A DNA stretch of 64,000 nt from Halarcobacter sp. (GCF_963675975.1 NZ_OY780939.1:3038001-3102000); one strand, 5' to 3'; shown: positions 1 through 11,721, counted from the first letter of the stretch. The notes: a model not told the origin generated them from the letters alone. Numbers and translations are program-made.

Positions 1-1
1 A

Positions 2-604
2 AAAAAGATTATAGACATTGAAAAAAAATACTACTTGCAAAAAGCATATTTTGTGGATGATAACAATATAATTTTTGCACTACTAAGTAACCAAATAGGT
101 TTATATAATTTCACTTCTCAAAAATTAAAATATCTAATCCAAATTAGTGCATCTTCATTTTCTGATTTTGTTATAAATCAAAATAAACAAACAATTGTTA
201 CAACTGATGAAAGTGGAATTGTAAAAGAGATAAATATAAATGAAGGCAGTGTTATAAAACAATATAAAACATTGAACCTTGATAAAATATATCAATTGGA
301 TTTTAAAAACAATGTAGTAATAACCGCTGGACAAGATAGAAAATCATCTATATATAAAAATCAGTCAAGTTACAAATTGGAATTTGATTTTTTATTATAT
401 AGTTGTGCATTGAATAAAAATGGTAAATATGGTGCAATAGCATTCAATGAAGAAAATGAAGTATTAATATTTAACATAGATACAAAAGAATATCTAAAAA
501 TATTAACAGGACAAGAAGCTACAGTAACAAAAATACTATTTAATACAAAAAATCAAGTTTTTGTTAGTAGCGATAGCAATAAAATAAACTATTATAATTT
601 TTAA
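2..604 (+). CDS. napL: NapL-like WD40/beta-propeller protein, 3' part only
   Basis: The reading frame is open to the left window edge, so the N-terminus lies outside; the TTG at 35 is not a convincing start. The 200 visible residues are a run of short beta-strand-rich repeats (for example VVITAGQDRKSSIY and VFVSSDSNKINYYNF) typical of WD40-like propellers, and show no membrane segment. In Campylobacterota the periplasmic nitrate reductase cluster napAGHBFLD places napL directly before napD, and napD follows here after 10 bases. NapL is a non-catalytic accessory of nitrate reductase whose exact role is unsettled. The assignment rests mainly on this context and the repeat pattern. Another propeller protein is possible but unlikely. 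Confidence 0.75.
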   Translation, partial: KKIIDIEKKYYLQKAYFVDDNNIIFALLSNQIGLYNFTSQKLKYLIQISASSFSDFVINQNKQTIVTTDESGIVKEININEGSVIKQYKTLNLDKIYQLDFKNNVVITAGQDRKSSIYKNQSSYKLEFDFLLYSCALNKNGKYGAIAFNEENEVLIFNIDTKEYLKILTGQEATVTKILFNTKNQVFVSSDSNKINYYNF

Positions 605-614
605 GGAGTTTAAA

Positions 615-998
615 ATGAATATATCAAGTATTGTAGTACAGACTACACCAAAGTATTTAGAACAAGTAGTGGAAGATTTAAAAAACTGTAAAGCATGTGA
701 TTATCATATACATGATGAAAAAGGAAGAATCATCATAACAATAGAAGGAAATGGTGTTAAAGAAGAATTAGAAAAATTAAGAGTAATAGAAGCAATACCA
801 CATGTTATATCAGCAGATATGCAAATGGCTTATAGTGAAGATGAATTAGATGAGCATATTGAAGTTTTAGAAAACTCAGATGCAGTTCCAAAAATGTTAA
901 ACGATGATAATATCGATCCAGATAAAATAATCTATAGAGGCGATTTAAAAAGAAAAGACTTAGAAGGCTTTGCAGAAGAATTTGATAAGGTTGATTAA
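615..998 (+). CDS. napD: NapD, chaperone for periplasmic nitrate reductase
   Basis: Encodes 127 residues. The first 80 or so match the NapD ferredoxin-like fold (MNISSIVVQTTPKYLEQVVE, then GRIIITIEG and HVISADMQMAYSEDE). NapD binds the twin-arginine signal peptide of NapA in the cytoplasm and holds back export until the molybdenum cofactor is inserted. An acidic tail of about 45 residues extends beyond the usual NapD length of 80-110, with no recognised domain. A good AAGGAG ribosome binding site lies at 603-608, overlapping the napL stop. The stop codon directly abuts the start of the PAS gene, so the three genes are very likely one transcript. Confidence 0.88.
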   Translation: MNISSIVVQTTPKYLEQVVEDLKNCKACDYHIHDEKGRIIITIEGNGVKEELEKLRVIEAIPHVISADMQMAYSEDELDEHIEVLENSDAVPKMLNDDNIDPDKIIYRGDLKRKDLEGFAEEFDKVD

Positions 999-1442
999 AT
1001 GGAATTTTTACAAAGTGAATTTTTAATAGAAACAATTGTACCTGAAGATGAACTAATTATTTCAAGAACAGATTTAAAAGGTAATATCACATATGCAAAT
1101 GAAACTTTTGCATATATTAGTGGTTATACTGTAGAAGAGTTAATAGGTAAACCACATAATATAGTTAGACATCCAGATATGCCGAAAAGAGTCTTTAAAC
1201 AGATGTGGGAAAAACTTCAAAGAAAAGAAAAATGGGAAGGTGTTGTAAAAAACCTAAGAAAAGATACTGGGTTTTATTGGGTACATGCAACTATAAGTGG
1301 AGTATATAAAGATGATAAACTAGTTGAATATAAATCAATAAGAATTCCAATTTCACATACAGAAAAAATTAAATTCCAAAGATTATATGATTCATATAGA
1401 AACATAGATAAAGAAAATATAAGAAAAATCATCTACACTTAA
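999..1442 (+). CDS. Stand-alone PAS domain sensor protein (Aer/CetB type)
   Basis: A 147-residue protein made of a single PAS domain of the Aer/CetB type (GNITYANETFAYISGYTVEELIG, NIVRHPDMP, VKNLRKDTGFYWVHATI). Such domains often bind FAD and sense redox state or oxygen. In Campylobacter jejuni CetB passes the signal to a separate membrane partner, CetA, to direct energy taxis. No methyl-accepting, kinase or GGDEF domain is attached, so a partner encoded elsewhere would be needed. The start codon follows the napD stop without a gap, which suggests co-expression with nitrate reductase. Ligand and partner are unknown; FAD binding is inferred from the subfamily only. Confidence 0.8.
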   Translation: MEFLQSEFLIETIVPEDELIISRTDLKGNITYANETFAYISGYTVEELIGKPHNIVRHPDMPKRVFKQMWEKLQRKEKWEGVVKNLRKDTGFYWVHATISGVYKDDKLVEYKSIRIPISHTEKIKFQRLYDSYRNIDKENIRKIIYT

Positions 1443-1445
1443 TTA

Positions 1446-1521
1446 TGGTGCCCACAACGGGATTTGAACCTGTAACCTCTCCCTTACCATGGGATTGCTC
1501 TACCGTTGGAGCTATGCGGGC
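1446..1521 (-). tRNA. tRNA-Thr (GGT anticodon), some unusual positions
   Basis: A 76-nt cloverleaf with encoded CCA can be folded: acceptor GCCCGCA against TGTGGGC, D-stem GCTC/GAGC, anticodon loop ATGGTAA with GGT at 34-36, and T-loop TTCAAAT. It should read threonine codons ACC and ACU. Three points deviate from the usual tRNA pattern: C instead of A at position 14, an A-G mismatch closing the anticodon stem (27-43), and an A-C mismatch in the T-stem (51-63). It lies about 490 bases downstream of the 5S gene, beyond the rrn terminator, so it probably has its own promoter. Confidence 0.88.
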
Positions 1522-1658
1522 AATAAATTAAGTTGGAAATTCTAACCTTGACTTACTTAGTTTATACTTAATAGAAATATAAAAATCATTTATCCTAAAA
1601 TTTATTATTATTTATATTTAAGTTTCAATTAGTAAAATTTATTTACAAAAGGAACTTT
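1522..1658. other. AT-rich spacer, no gene seen
   Basis: This segment lies upstream of the minus-strand tRNA-Thr and of the small plus-strand frame at 1659. It must hold the tRNA promoter, but I could not single out a convincing -35/-10 pair in the AT-rich background. No repeat or structured element was recognised. Confidence 0.5.
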
Positions 1659-1823
1659 ATGGAAACTATTGACAAAAATATAAAAGATATAAAAGATATA
1701 CTATCAAGATTCAGTAAAGAGCTAAAAAAGAAAGAAGAAACACATAAAGATATAATAAAAGAGCTAAGAGGAATAAGAAGCCAATTATATAGCTATAAAG
1801 AGCAAAGAGAGGTAAGTAAGTAA
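1659..1823 (+). CDS. Small charged coiled-coil protein, 54 residues (tentative)
   Basis: An ATG frame of 54 codons with an AAAGGA ribosome binding site at 1648-1653, five bases before the start. The product begins METIDKNIKDIKDILSRFSK and is extremely rich in Lys, Glu and Ile with a heptad-like spacing, so one long amphipathic helix or coiled coil is expected. No family is recognised and there is no signal peptide. It lies alone between the rRNA operon terminator and the tRNA-Thr gene, facing the rRNA operon. The ribosome binding site and spacing argue for a real gene. Its shortness and the A-rich surroundings, where lysine-rich frames arise by chance, argue against. Confidence 0.45.
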   Translation: METIDKNIKDIKDILSRFSKELKKKEETHKDIIKELRGIRSQLYSYKEQREVSK

Positions 1824-2011
1824 AAAAGGCAATAAATGATAAGAATATAAAAGAAAGCCGCAAGAACATAAAAATACAAGTAAAAAAGCACCTAAAAAAA
1901 TATATAAAGCCTCAAGAGTAAATAAACATAACTATAGTAATAAATAAAAACTAATGAAACAAGTAAATAGAAGGTAATAATAAGCGAAGAATTCAGAGTA
2001 AAAGAAGAGGC

Positions 2012-2061
2012 TAAAAAAAAAGCTTCATCAAATACAACCGATGTTGAATTGAATGAAGCTT
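2012..2061 (-). terminator. Intrinsic terminator of the rRNA operon
   Basis: Read on the minus strand, AAGCTTCAT (2061-2053) pairs perfectly with ATGAAGCTT (2028-2020). The stem can be lengthened by a bulged TCAA/TTGA-type extension toward a CATCGG loop, and an uninterrupted run of eight T follows (2019-2012). It lies about 15 bases past the 5S 3' end. Confidence 0.85.
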
Positions 2062-2074
2062 GTTAAATACTCAA

Positions 2075-2193
2075 GAGCTGGCAGCGGCCTACGTTTCCAC
2101 AAGTGAAACCTGCAGTATTATCAGCGCAGAGGTGCTTGACTTCCGGGTTCGGAATGGAGCCGGGTATTTCCACCTCGCTATAACCACCAGCAA
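2075..2193 (-). rRNA. rrf: 5S ribosomal RNA
   Basis: On the minus strand the sequence carries the typical 5S blocks: the 5' helix I strand GCTGGTGG, the loop region CCGAACCCGGAAGTCAAGC, and the 3' strand GCCGCTGCCAGC that pairs with the 5' end. Ends are set by helix I pairing and are accurate to a few bases. It is the last gene of the rRNA operon. Confidence 0.93.
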
Positions 2194-2195
2194 TA

Positions 2196-2235
2196 TGAGT
2201 AAAGAAAGTATTTTAAAAATATATCTCTTTACTCA
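2196..2235 (-). other. Hairpin in the 23S-5S spacer
   Basis: TGAGTAAAGA (2196-2205) and TCTTTACTCA (2226-2235) form a perfect 10-bp inverted repeat with a 20-base AT-rich loop, immediately upstream of the 5S gene in the transcript. It is probably a processing or folding element of the pre-rRNA. No T-run follows, so it is not a terminator. Confidence 0.5.
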
Positions 2236-2310
2236 CATTTATGAGTTATAAAAATTAATGTTAAGTCTTTGCGTTATCTCTAACGTCTTGAACACAATAC
2301 TGAGTTAAAC

Positions 2311-2331
2311 TCAATAAGATAGTAAACCAAG
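2311..2331 (-). other. 23S RNase III processing stem, 3' arm
   Basis: This arm (TCAATAAGATAGTAAACCAA plus one G) is complementary, with one bulged base, to 5308-5327 on the other side of the 23S gene. The two arms bracket the 23S gene as the usual long RNase III processing stem does. They were identified by direct comparison of the two flanks. Confidence 0.7.
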
Positions 2332-2340
2332 AAATTATAT

Positions 2341-5220
<2,880 letters not shown>

Positions 5221-5593
5221 ATCTCCTTTAAAAATTTGCATTTTTAAAGGGACCAATTCTGAGAATAAAATAACTTTCGTTATTCTACCTTTTTTGAATA
5301 ATTATTCCTTGGCTACTATCTTATTGAATTTACTTCAATAACATAGTTGTGTCTATCTATACTTTTTATATTAATAAATCTCTTTATTAACATAATCATT
5401 TTTAGATATGAAATTTTTTTGTTTTTTTAACAATCTTCATACGAAAGATTATTAAACGAAAAAATTAAAGACTTTAACATTATGTTTTTAAATATCATTT
5501 TGACTTTAAAAGTCAAATATAAATTCAATTCTTTTATTGAACTTATATTTGATTTTTTTATCAAACTTTTTAACTTGATCTGTTCTTAATAGA
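5221..5593. other. tRNA-Ala to 23S spacer of the rRNA operon
   Basis: This AT-rich internal transcribed spacer holds no gene. It contains a short inverted repeat around 5226-5250 (CTTTAAAAATTTGC against its near complement) and the 5' arm of the 23S processing stem at 5308-5327. Nothing else was recognised. Confidence 0.7.
5308..5327 (-). other. 23S RNase III processing stem, 5' arm
   Basis: CTTGGCTACTATCTTATTGA pairs with 2311-2331 beyond the 3' end of 23S, with a single bulge. It is the upstream arm of the pre-23S processing stem. Confidence 0.7.
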
Positions 5594-5669
5594 TGGTGGA
5601 GATAAGCGGGATCGAACCGCTGACCTCCTGCGTGCAAGGCAGGCGCTCTCCCAGCTGAGCTATATCCCC
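5594..5669 (-). tRNA. tRNA-Ala (TGC)
   Basis: A complete 76-nt cloverleaf with acceptor GGGGATA, D-arm GCTC/GAGC, anticodon loop CTTGCAC with TGC, T-loop TTCGATC and encoded CCA. It lies in the 16S-23S spacer, downstream of tRNA-Ile, the common arrangement in bacterial rRNA operons. Confidence 0.97.
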
Positions 5670-5691
5670 ACATACTAATCAGATTATTATA

Positions 5692-5768
5692 TGGTGGGCC
5701 TACCAGGACTTGAACCTGGGACCTCACGATTATCAGTCGAGCGCTCTAGCCAGCTGAGCTATAGGCCC
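5692..5768 (-). tRNA. tRNA-Ile (GAT)
   Basis: A complete 77-nt cloverleaf: acceptor GGGCCTA, anticodon loop with GAT, T-loop TTCAAGT and encoded CCA. It is the first tRNA after 16S in the spacer. Confidence 0.97.
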
Positions 5769-5790
5769 TTTCTTCACCTATTATTGAAAT

Positions 5791-5817
5791 AATCTTTATA
5801 AACCGAACATGATAAAC
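5791..5817 (-). other. 16S RNase III processing stem, 3' arm
   Basis: These 27 bases are the reverse complement of 7522-7548, which lies upstream of the 16S gene, with a single mismatch. The pair brackets the 16S gene and forms the pre-16S processing stem. Confidence 0.85.
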
Positions 5818-5871
5818 TTGCTATCTTTGATAGCTTTGGAAGTTAGAAACGAATCCAACTTCTCTTCTCTG

Positions 5872-7388
<1,517 letters not shown>

Positions 7389-7521
7389 TAAAAAATTTGA
7401 TTCTCTGACTTATATTTTATTACTTATGTAACAAATATTAAATCTCATTTGTAAAGCTTAGCTTTATGTTTCTAAAATAGACAAGGATATAATTTACTTA
7501 TATTCTTGTTGTTATATTTTT

Positions 7522-7548
7522 GTTTATCATATTCGGTTTATAAAGATT
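7522..7548 (-). other. 16S RNase III processing stem, 5' arm
   Basis: Complementary to 5791-5817 over 27 bases with one mismatch, and located in the rRNA leader between promoter and 16S. Confidence 0.85.
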
Positions 7549-7570
7549 ATATTCTCTTAACAAACCTTCG

Positions 7571-7583
7571 TTTTTAAAGATCA
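7571..7583 (-). promoter_or_regulatory. boxA-like antitermination signal in the rrn leader
   Basis: On the minus strand this reads TGATCTTTAAAAA, close to the E. coli rrn boxA TGCTCTTTAACA. It lies about 45 bases after the promoter, where NusB/NusE would load. Assigned by similarity and position only. Confidence 0.5.
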
Positions 7584-7629
7584 TCCATCTCTTCAAAACT
7601 TTGTGTCGTTCCTCTGAAATTGGACGGGA

Positions 7630-7658
7630 ATTATAATAGATTTTTTTAAACTTGTCAA
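7630..7658 (-). promoter_or_regulatory. Consensus sigma-70 promoter of the rRNA operon
   Basis: On the minus strand, TTGACA (7658-7653), a 17-base spacer and TATAAT (7635-7630) match the vegetative consensus exactly. An A/T-rich stretch upstream could act as an UP element. Transcription would start near 7622, giving a leader of about 235 bases before 16S. The rest of the 450-base gap up to 7840 is T-rich and holds only the mtnN terminator-like hairpin. Confidence 0.9.
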
Positions 7659-7822
7659 GGGTTTATTCTTATTTCTGGCTTAAATTTTTAAATTCTTTTA
7701 CTGAGATTTTTAATATTATTAAAGATATTATTTTAAAACTGGCTTAGAGTGGCTTTATTATGGGGGTTTATGTGAGTTTTTTGGTTTTTTTAATGTTTTT
7801 TATATAAAATAAAATTAATTTC

Positions 7823-7850
7823 AAATAAATAGGAATTAACCTATTTATTT
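7823..7850 (-). terminator. Hairpin at the end of mtnN
   Basis: AAATAAATAGG (7823-7833) and CCTATTTATTT (7840-7850) form a perfect 11-bp stem with a six-base loop, overlapping the mtnN stop codon. The sequence after it on the minus strand is T-rich but not a clean T-run, so termination may be partial. Confidence 0.55.
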
Positions 7851-8536
7851 AATTTATCAACGATTTTGATAAGATAATCAGCTGATTCTTTTGCACTAGA
7901 TTTTAAAAATTCATCAAAATCTATATCAGCTCCACCATCTGCTGTATCTGAAATAGCTCTTAATATAAAGAATGGTACACTTAAAGAATCACATATAACT
8001 GCAACACTTGCACCTTCCATCTCTAGTGCATCTGCTTTAAATGTAGATTCTATAAATTCTTTTCTTTCAACAGAGTGTACAAATTGATCTCCTGTTGCTA
8101 TTGTTCCTTCTAATACACTTAATGAGTTTTCTACTGCAACCTCTTTTGCTATATCTCTTAGTTTTTCTGTCGTTTCAATAAATACATCTCCACCAGGAAC
8201 AAAACCATGAGGGTGACCAAAAGCTGTAATATCTAAATCATGCTGACATAATTTATCGGCAATGATTAAGTCCCCAATTTTAAGTTTTGGGTTTATAGCA
8301 CCTGCAACTCCTGAAAATAAAAGTGTATCACATCCAAATTTCTCAATTAGTGTACTAGCTGTTAAACTAGCAAATACTTTTCCTATCTTAGAGTAAGCAA
8401 TAACTATCTCTAAACCATTATAAGTTACTTCATAATACTTATTTTTTGCAAAATCTGTAACTTTTACATTATCAAAATGAGCTAATAGAGGTTCAATCTC
8501 CTCCTCCATTGCTCCCATTATTGCTAGTTTTTTCAT
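7841..8536 (-). CDS. mtnN: 5'-methylthioadenosine/S-adenosylhomocysteine nucleosidase
   Basis: A cytoplasmic enzyme that cleaves adenine from methylthioadenosine and S-adenosylhomocysteine; in Campylobacterota it may also act on 6-amino-6-deoxyfutalosine in menaquinone synthesis. About 231 residues, normal for the family. Visible signatures are the N-terminus MKKLAIMGAMEEE, the nucleoside-binding LFSGVAGAI, EMEGASVAVI (glutamate contact to the ribose) and ILRAISDTADG with the catalytic Asp. An ATG three codons upstream (8545) is also possible; I prefer 8536 because it gives the usual family N-terminus. It follows fabD with the stop and start nearly touching, so the two are co-transcribed. Confidence 0.93.
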   Translation of the reverse strand: MKKLAIMGAMEEEIEPLLAHFDNVKVTDFAKNKYYEVTYNGLEIVIAYSKIGKVFASLTASTLIEKFGCDTLLFSGVAGAINPKLKIGDLIIADKLCQHDLDITAFGHPHGFVPGGDVFIETTEKLRDIAKEVAVENSLSVLEGTIATGDQFVHSVERKEFIESTFKADALEMEGASVAVICDSLSVPFFILRAISDTADGGADIDFDEFLKSSAKESADYLIKIVDKLNK

Positions 8537-8537
8537 A

Positions 8538-9470
8538 TTATGCATTTACCTCTTCAATTACTTTTTCTAAAGATGCCATATCACTTACATTTAGTGTTGG
8601 TGTACCTTTACAAATTTTTCTATTTAATCCTTTTAAAACAACTCCATTACCAAACTCTATAAATGTATCAACATTTTGAGCATTTGCTGCAACACTTTGT
8701 TTATATTTAACTGGACTAGTTAATTGAGAAGATAATAACTCTATTGCTTCATCTTTAGTAGTATATTGTTCTGCTGTAACATTTGAGATAACTGGTAAAA
8801 ATTCATCTTTTAAATATTCATCTAAATATGGTCTTAAATTTTCTACTGCACTTGTAAGTAATTCACAATGACTTGCAACAGACATATCTAATACAATAGC
8901 TCTTTTTGCTCCAGCTTCTTTAAATATATCAACTGAATTTTCTAAATCTGCTTTAATACCTGCAAGAACTAATTGTCCATCTTGATTATAGTTAGCTGGC
9001 CAGATTTGTTTACCCTCTTTTCTTTGAGCTTCACAAATATCTTCTGCAACTTTATCATCAATACCAACTAATGCCATCATCCCTGCTCCACCATCTGAAC
9101 AAGCTTCAGTCATAAACTGACCTCTTTTATGTACTAACTCAATTGCATCTAAATAATCAAGAGCCCCAGCAGCAACTAATGCTGAAAACTCTCCAAGTGA
9201 ATGTCCTAAAACAAACTCTGGCTGAATATCACATTTATCTTTAAATATTTTATTTGCGATTGAACTTACTAATAAAATAGCAGGTTGAGTATATTCTGTT
9301 AATCCTAATTTATCATTTTCTTCAAAAAGTAGTTTTTCAAAGTCAATATTTAATCTATCACTAGCTTTTTGGATCATCTCTTTTGCAATATCACTATTTT
9401 CAAAGAAGTCTTTTCCCATACCAACTGACTGACTTCCTTGACCTGGAAAAATAAATGCAACTTTCTTCAT
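8538..9470 (-). CDS. fabD: Malonyl-CoA:ACP transacylase
   Basis: Transfers malonyl groups from CoA to acyl carrier protein to feed fatty acid elongation in the cytoplasm. The 310-residue protein starts with the family hallmark FIFPGQGSQSVGMG. It carries the nucleophile elbow GHSLGEFSALVAAGAL near residue 90 and the catalytic histidine in VASHCELL near residue 203. It is full length. A GGG-type ribosome binding site and a TATAAT hexamer at 9512-9517 precede it, downstream of the slyD terminator, so fabD-mtnN probably forms its own unit. In C. jejuni the order slyD-fabD-pfs is the same, as I recall. Confidence 0.95.
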   Translation of the reverse strand: MKKVAFIFPGQGSQSVGMGKDFFENSDIAKEMIQKASDRLNIDFEKLLFEENDKLGLTEYTQPAILLVSSIANKIFKDKCDIQPEFVLGHSLGEFSALVAAGALDYLDAIELVHKRGQFMTEACSDGGAGMMALVGIDDKVAEDICEAQRKEGKQIWPANYNQDGQLVLAGIKADLENSVDIFKEAGAKRAIVLDMSVASHCELLTSAVENLRPYLDEYLKDEFLPVISNVTAEQYTTKDEAIELLSSQLTSPVKYKQSVAANAQNVDTFIEFGNGVVLKGLNRKICKGTPTLNVSDMASLEKVIEEVNA

Positions 9471-9511
9471 ATCATTACCCTTTATAATTTGATTGTTTAA
9501 AAATGAGCAGT

Positions 9512-9517
9512 ATTATA
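9512..9517 (-). promoter_or_regulatory. -10 element for fabD-mtnN
   Basis: TATAAT on the minus strand, about 40 bases before the fabD start and just past the slyD terminator. No recognisable -35; the upstream DNA is A/T-rich, as is usual for vegetative promoters of this phylum. Confidence 0.5.
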
Positions 9518-9542
9518 CTATTTTTTTATATTCTATAAAATA

Positions 9543-9575
9543 AAAAAGCCCAAAAGGGATACTTTTGGGCTTTTT
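9543..9575 (-). terminator. Intrinsic terminator after slyD
   Basis: AAAAAGCCCAAAAG (9543-9556) pairs with CTTTTGGGCTTTTT (9562-9575). The G+C-containing stem is flanked by A and T runs, so it can work in both directions; the minus-strand direction serves slyD. Confidence 0.9.
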
Positions 9576-9593
9576 ATAAAATTTAGTTTGTGA

Positions 9594-10172
9594 TTAGTGA
9601 CAACCACATCCTCCACCACCGTGAGAATGCCCATGATCGTGTCCACCTTCACTTGAACAACAACCACCTTCACTTTCTCCGTGGCCACCGCCACCACAAC
9701 AACCACCCATTGCTGCCATTCCACCAACAACACCAGTTTGGATCTCTTCTTCTGTTGCATCTCTTAAAGATTTAATAGTTACAGAGAACATTAAAGTTTT
9801 ACCAGCCATTGGATGATTATAATCAATTGTAACATCAGAATCTGTAAAAGATTTTACAGTAACTTGAACTGTTTCACCTTGTTCACCTTGACCATATAAA
9901 GTCATACCTTCAGCTAATTCAATACCAGCAAATTGCTCTTTTGGAAGAGTTTGCATTGCTTCTTCATTGTACTCACCATAAGCATCAGCAGGTTGAACCA
10001 TTACATCAGCAGACTCATTTTCTGCCATCTCAACAAGTTTAGTTTCTAAACCTGCAATAATTTGACCTTTTCCTGAAACAAACTCTAATGGTGCTGCACC
10101 AACATTTGAGTCTAGTTGCTCACCTGAATTTGCATCTTTTAAACTATATTCAAAACCAATTACTTTTGACAT
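9594..10172 (-). CDS. slyD: SlyD-type FKBP peptidyl-prolyl isomerase with metal-binding tail
   Basis: A cytoplasmic prolyl isomerase and chaperone that in other bacteria also supplies nickel to hydrogenase assembly. Of 192 residues, the first 150 form the FKBP domain with the inserted flap (PLEFVSGKGQIIAGLE, QPADAYGEYNEE, DYNHPMAGKTLMFSVTI). The last 40 are a Gly/His/Cys tail (GGCCGGGGHGESEGGCC, HDHGHSHGGGGCGCH), expected to bind Ni, Zn or similar ions. The position after pal and cpoB and before fabD matches other Campylobacterota. A clear terminator follows. Confidence 0.93.
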   Translation of the reverse strand: MSKVIGFEYSLKDANSGEQLDSNVGAAPLEFVSGKGQIIAGLETKLVEMAENESADVMVQPADAYGEYNEEAMQTLPKEQFAGIELAEGMTLYGQGEQGETVQVTVKSFTDSDVTIDYNHPMAGKTLMFSVTIKSLRDATEEEIQTGVVGGMAAMGGCCGGGGHGESEGGCCSSEGGHDHGHSHGGGGCGCH

Positions 10173-10191
10173 ATTATTCCTTTTATTAATT

Positions 10192-11166
10192 TTATTTTAT
10201 ATTTGCTAAATTTTTAACAGCTACTTTAGCTTCTTTAGAATCTGGATAGATATCAATTAAAGAGTTATAAAAATTAGCTGCATTACTAAAATCTTTTATT
10301 TTTTCAAAAGATATAGCACTATGTAGTAGAAGCTTTGGCATGTATGAAGCTTTATCATATAACATTGCCGAAGTTTTAAAATATGAAATTGCATCATCAT
10401 ATTTTTTTCTGTAATACCACATTTCACCTAAATAAAAATTGCTTGTAGCAGGCTTATAGTTTTCAGCTACCAAGTGTTCGAACATTGGTATTGCTTTTGT
10501 AAAATAATCCTTCTTAAACAAGGCAATTGCTTCATCTAAGATCTCACCATTATCTTTTTGTGATAGTACCTTATTAGATTTACTCTTAGCTGTACTTTTA
10601 CCACTAGTTTGAATTCCTAAAGATTTTTTTAAAGCTTCAAATTCAGCTCTAGTAATAAATTGATTCATATTTGATTTAAACTCTTTATCAGAGATATAAC
10701 TATTATTTATTTTACTAACATTAGTTGATATTTTTGAAACTGCTTTTTTAAGATTTTCTAAACTTTTTGAAAAGTCTTCTTGCATTGTTAAAATTTGTGC
10801 CATTACATTTTTTAAGTCTGCAATGTCATTTGTATGTTTTTCAGATAAAGTTGAATTTTCTTCAACATTTTTAATTATTTCATTAATTTTTAATACTGAA
10901 CCATTTAATTTTTGAGAATCACCTTCATAGATTGATTCCAAACCATCAATTCTTTCACTTATAGATTCTAGTGATAATTTAACATCTTTTACTTTAGAAT
11001 CGATTGTTCCAAGTGTTTTTTTGTTATTTAAAATATTTTTTTCGGTAGAAGTTAATCCATAAGGATTTTTTGAATTTAAATCGCCAGCACCAAAAGCTGA
11101 AATCTCTTCAGCTTTTAAAAAAGTACTAGCGATAAAAAGAGTAATAAATAAAATTTTATACATCAA
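10192..11166 (-). CDS. cpoB: CpoB/YbgF, Tol-Pal associated periplasmic TPR protein
   Basis: A 324-residue exported protein. A signal peptide spans residues 1-19 (YKILFITLFIASTFLKAEE). A long coiled-coil-forming region (about 45-190) follows, then a C-terminal TPR domain (from about 205, with NFYLGEMWYYRKKYDDAISYFK and SAISFEKIKDFSNAANFY). In E. coli CpoB links the Tol-Pal machine to septal peptidoglycan synthesis. The coiled coil here is longer than in enterobacteria. It starts three bases after the pal stop, so it is translationally linked to pal. It is separated from tolQRAB by the inserted eight-gene block. Confidence 0.88.
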   Translation of the reverse strand: MMYKILFITLFIASTFLKAEEISAFGAGDLNSKNPYGLTSTEKNILNNKKTLGTIDSKVKDVKLSLESISERIDGLESIYEGDSQKLNGSVLKINEIIKNVEENSTLSEKHTNDIADLKNVMAQILTMQEDFSKSLENLKKAVSKISTNVSKINNSYISDKEFKSNMNQFITRAEFEALKKSLGIQTSGKSTAKSKSNKVLSQKDNGEILDEAIALFKKDYFTKAIPMFEHLVAENYKPATSNFYLGEMWYYRKKYDDAISYFKTSAMLYDKASYMPKLLLHSAISFEKIKDFSNAANFYNSLIDIYPDSKEAKVAVKNLANIK

Positions 11167-11169
11167 TTA

Positions 11170-11721
11170 TTATTTAACTAATTTATGTTCAGATCTTCTG
11201 TTTTTTTGCCAACAAGCAGAGTTTTTCTCAGTACAAGCTGGATTTGATTCACCAAAACTTACAACTGTTACTGCTGATTCTGAAATACCATCCATAACTA
11301 AAAAGTCTTTAACAACTTTTGCTCTTTTTAAACCTAAAGCATAATTATATTCATCAGTTCCCCACTCATCACAGTTACCTTCAACTTTGATAGTTGTACC
11401 AGCTTGAACAGCTGCTAATTTAGAAGCATTTGCTTTTGCAACTTCTTTCATATCACTTGATAAATCATATTTATCAAAAGCGAAATAGATGTTTTCAATG
11501 AAAACTTTTTCACCATTTATTGTATAATAGTATCCATTGTCAGCTTTTTCTAACAATTCATCATTTACAACCTCTTGTTGTACATTTGTTTCTTCAACAT
11601 TATTTAAAGCACTCTCAGAGTTTTGTGGTGCCGGTTCATTAGTAACTTCAACTTCTTTTTGGCTACAACCAGTAAAAAGTACAGCTGCAACTAAAAAAGC
11701 GTAAATGCTTAACTTTTTCAT
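11170..11721 (-). CDS. pal: Pal, peptidoglycan-associated lipoprotein (Omp18)
   Basis: Anchors the outer membrane to peptidoglycan as the outer end of the Tol-Pal system. The 183-residue precursor has a lipoprotein signal peptide with lipobox LFTG-Cys at residue 19 and a low-complexity linker. An OmpA-like domain follows (IYFAFDKYDLSSDMKEVAKA, VEGNCDEWGTDEYNYALGLKRA, VSFGESNP), with the conserved Asp and Arg that hold diaminopimelate. It is full length. In relatives pal follows tolB directly; here hemH and seven other genes intervene. The 64-base gap from hemH could hold its own promoter, but no strong hexamers are visible. Confidence 0.95.
   Translation of the reverse strand: MKKLSIYAFLVAAVLFTGCSQKEVEVTNEPAPQNSESALNNVEETNVQQEVVNDELLEKADNGYYYTINGEKVFIENIYFAFDKYDLSSDMKEVAKANASKLAAVQAGTTIKVEGNCDEWGTDEYNYALGLKRAKVVKDFLVMDGISESAVTVVSFGESNPACTEKNSACWQKNRRSEHKLVK

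Noticed and set aside
1826-1918. Lysine-rich open frames after the 54-residue ORF, perhaps a frameshifted gene remnant
   Set aside because: No start codon or ribosome binding site, and A-rich DNA gives lysine-rich frames by chance.
9600-9720. Repetitive CCACC/ACAACC motifs as a tandem repeat or CRISPR-like array
   Set aside because: They are the codons of the Gly/His/Cys tail of slyD; no regular spacer structure. No CRISPR array was seen anywhere in the window.
9590-9775. His/Leu-rich frame on the plus strand opposite the end of slyD
   Set aside because: It is the antisense of the Gly/His/Cys tail of SlyD; no ribosome binding site.
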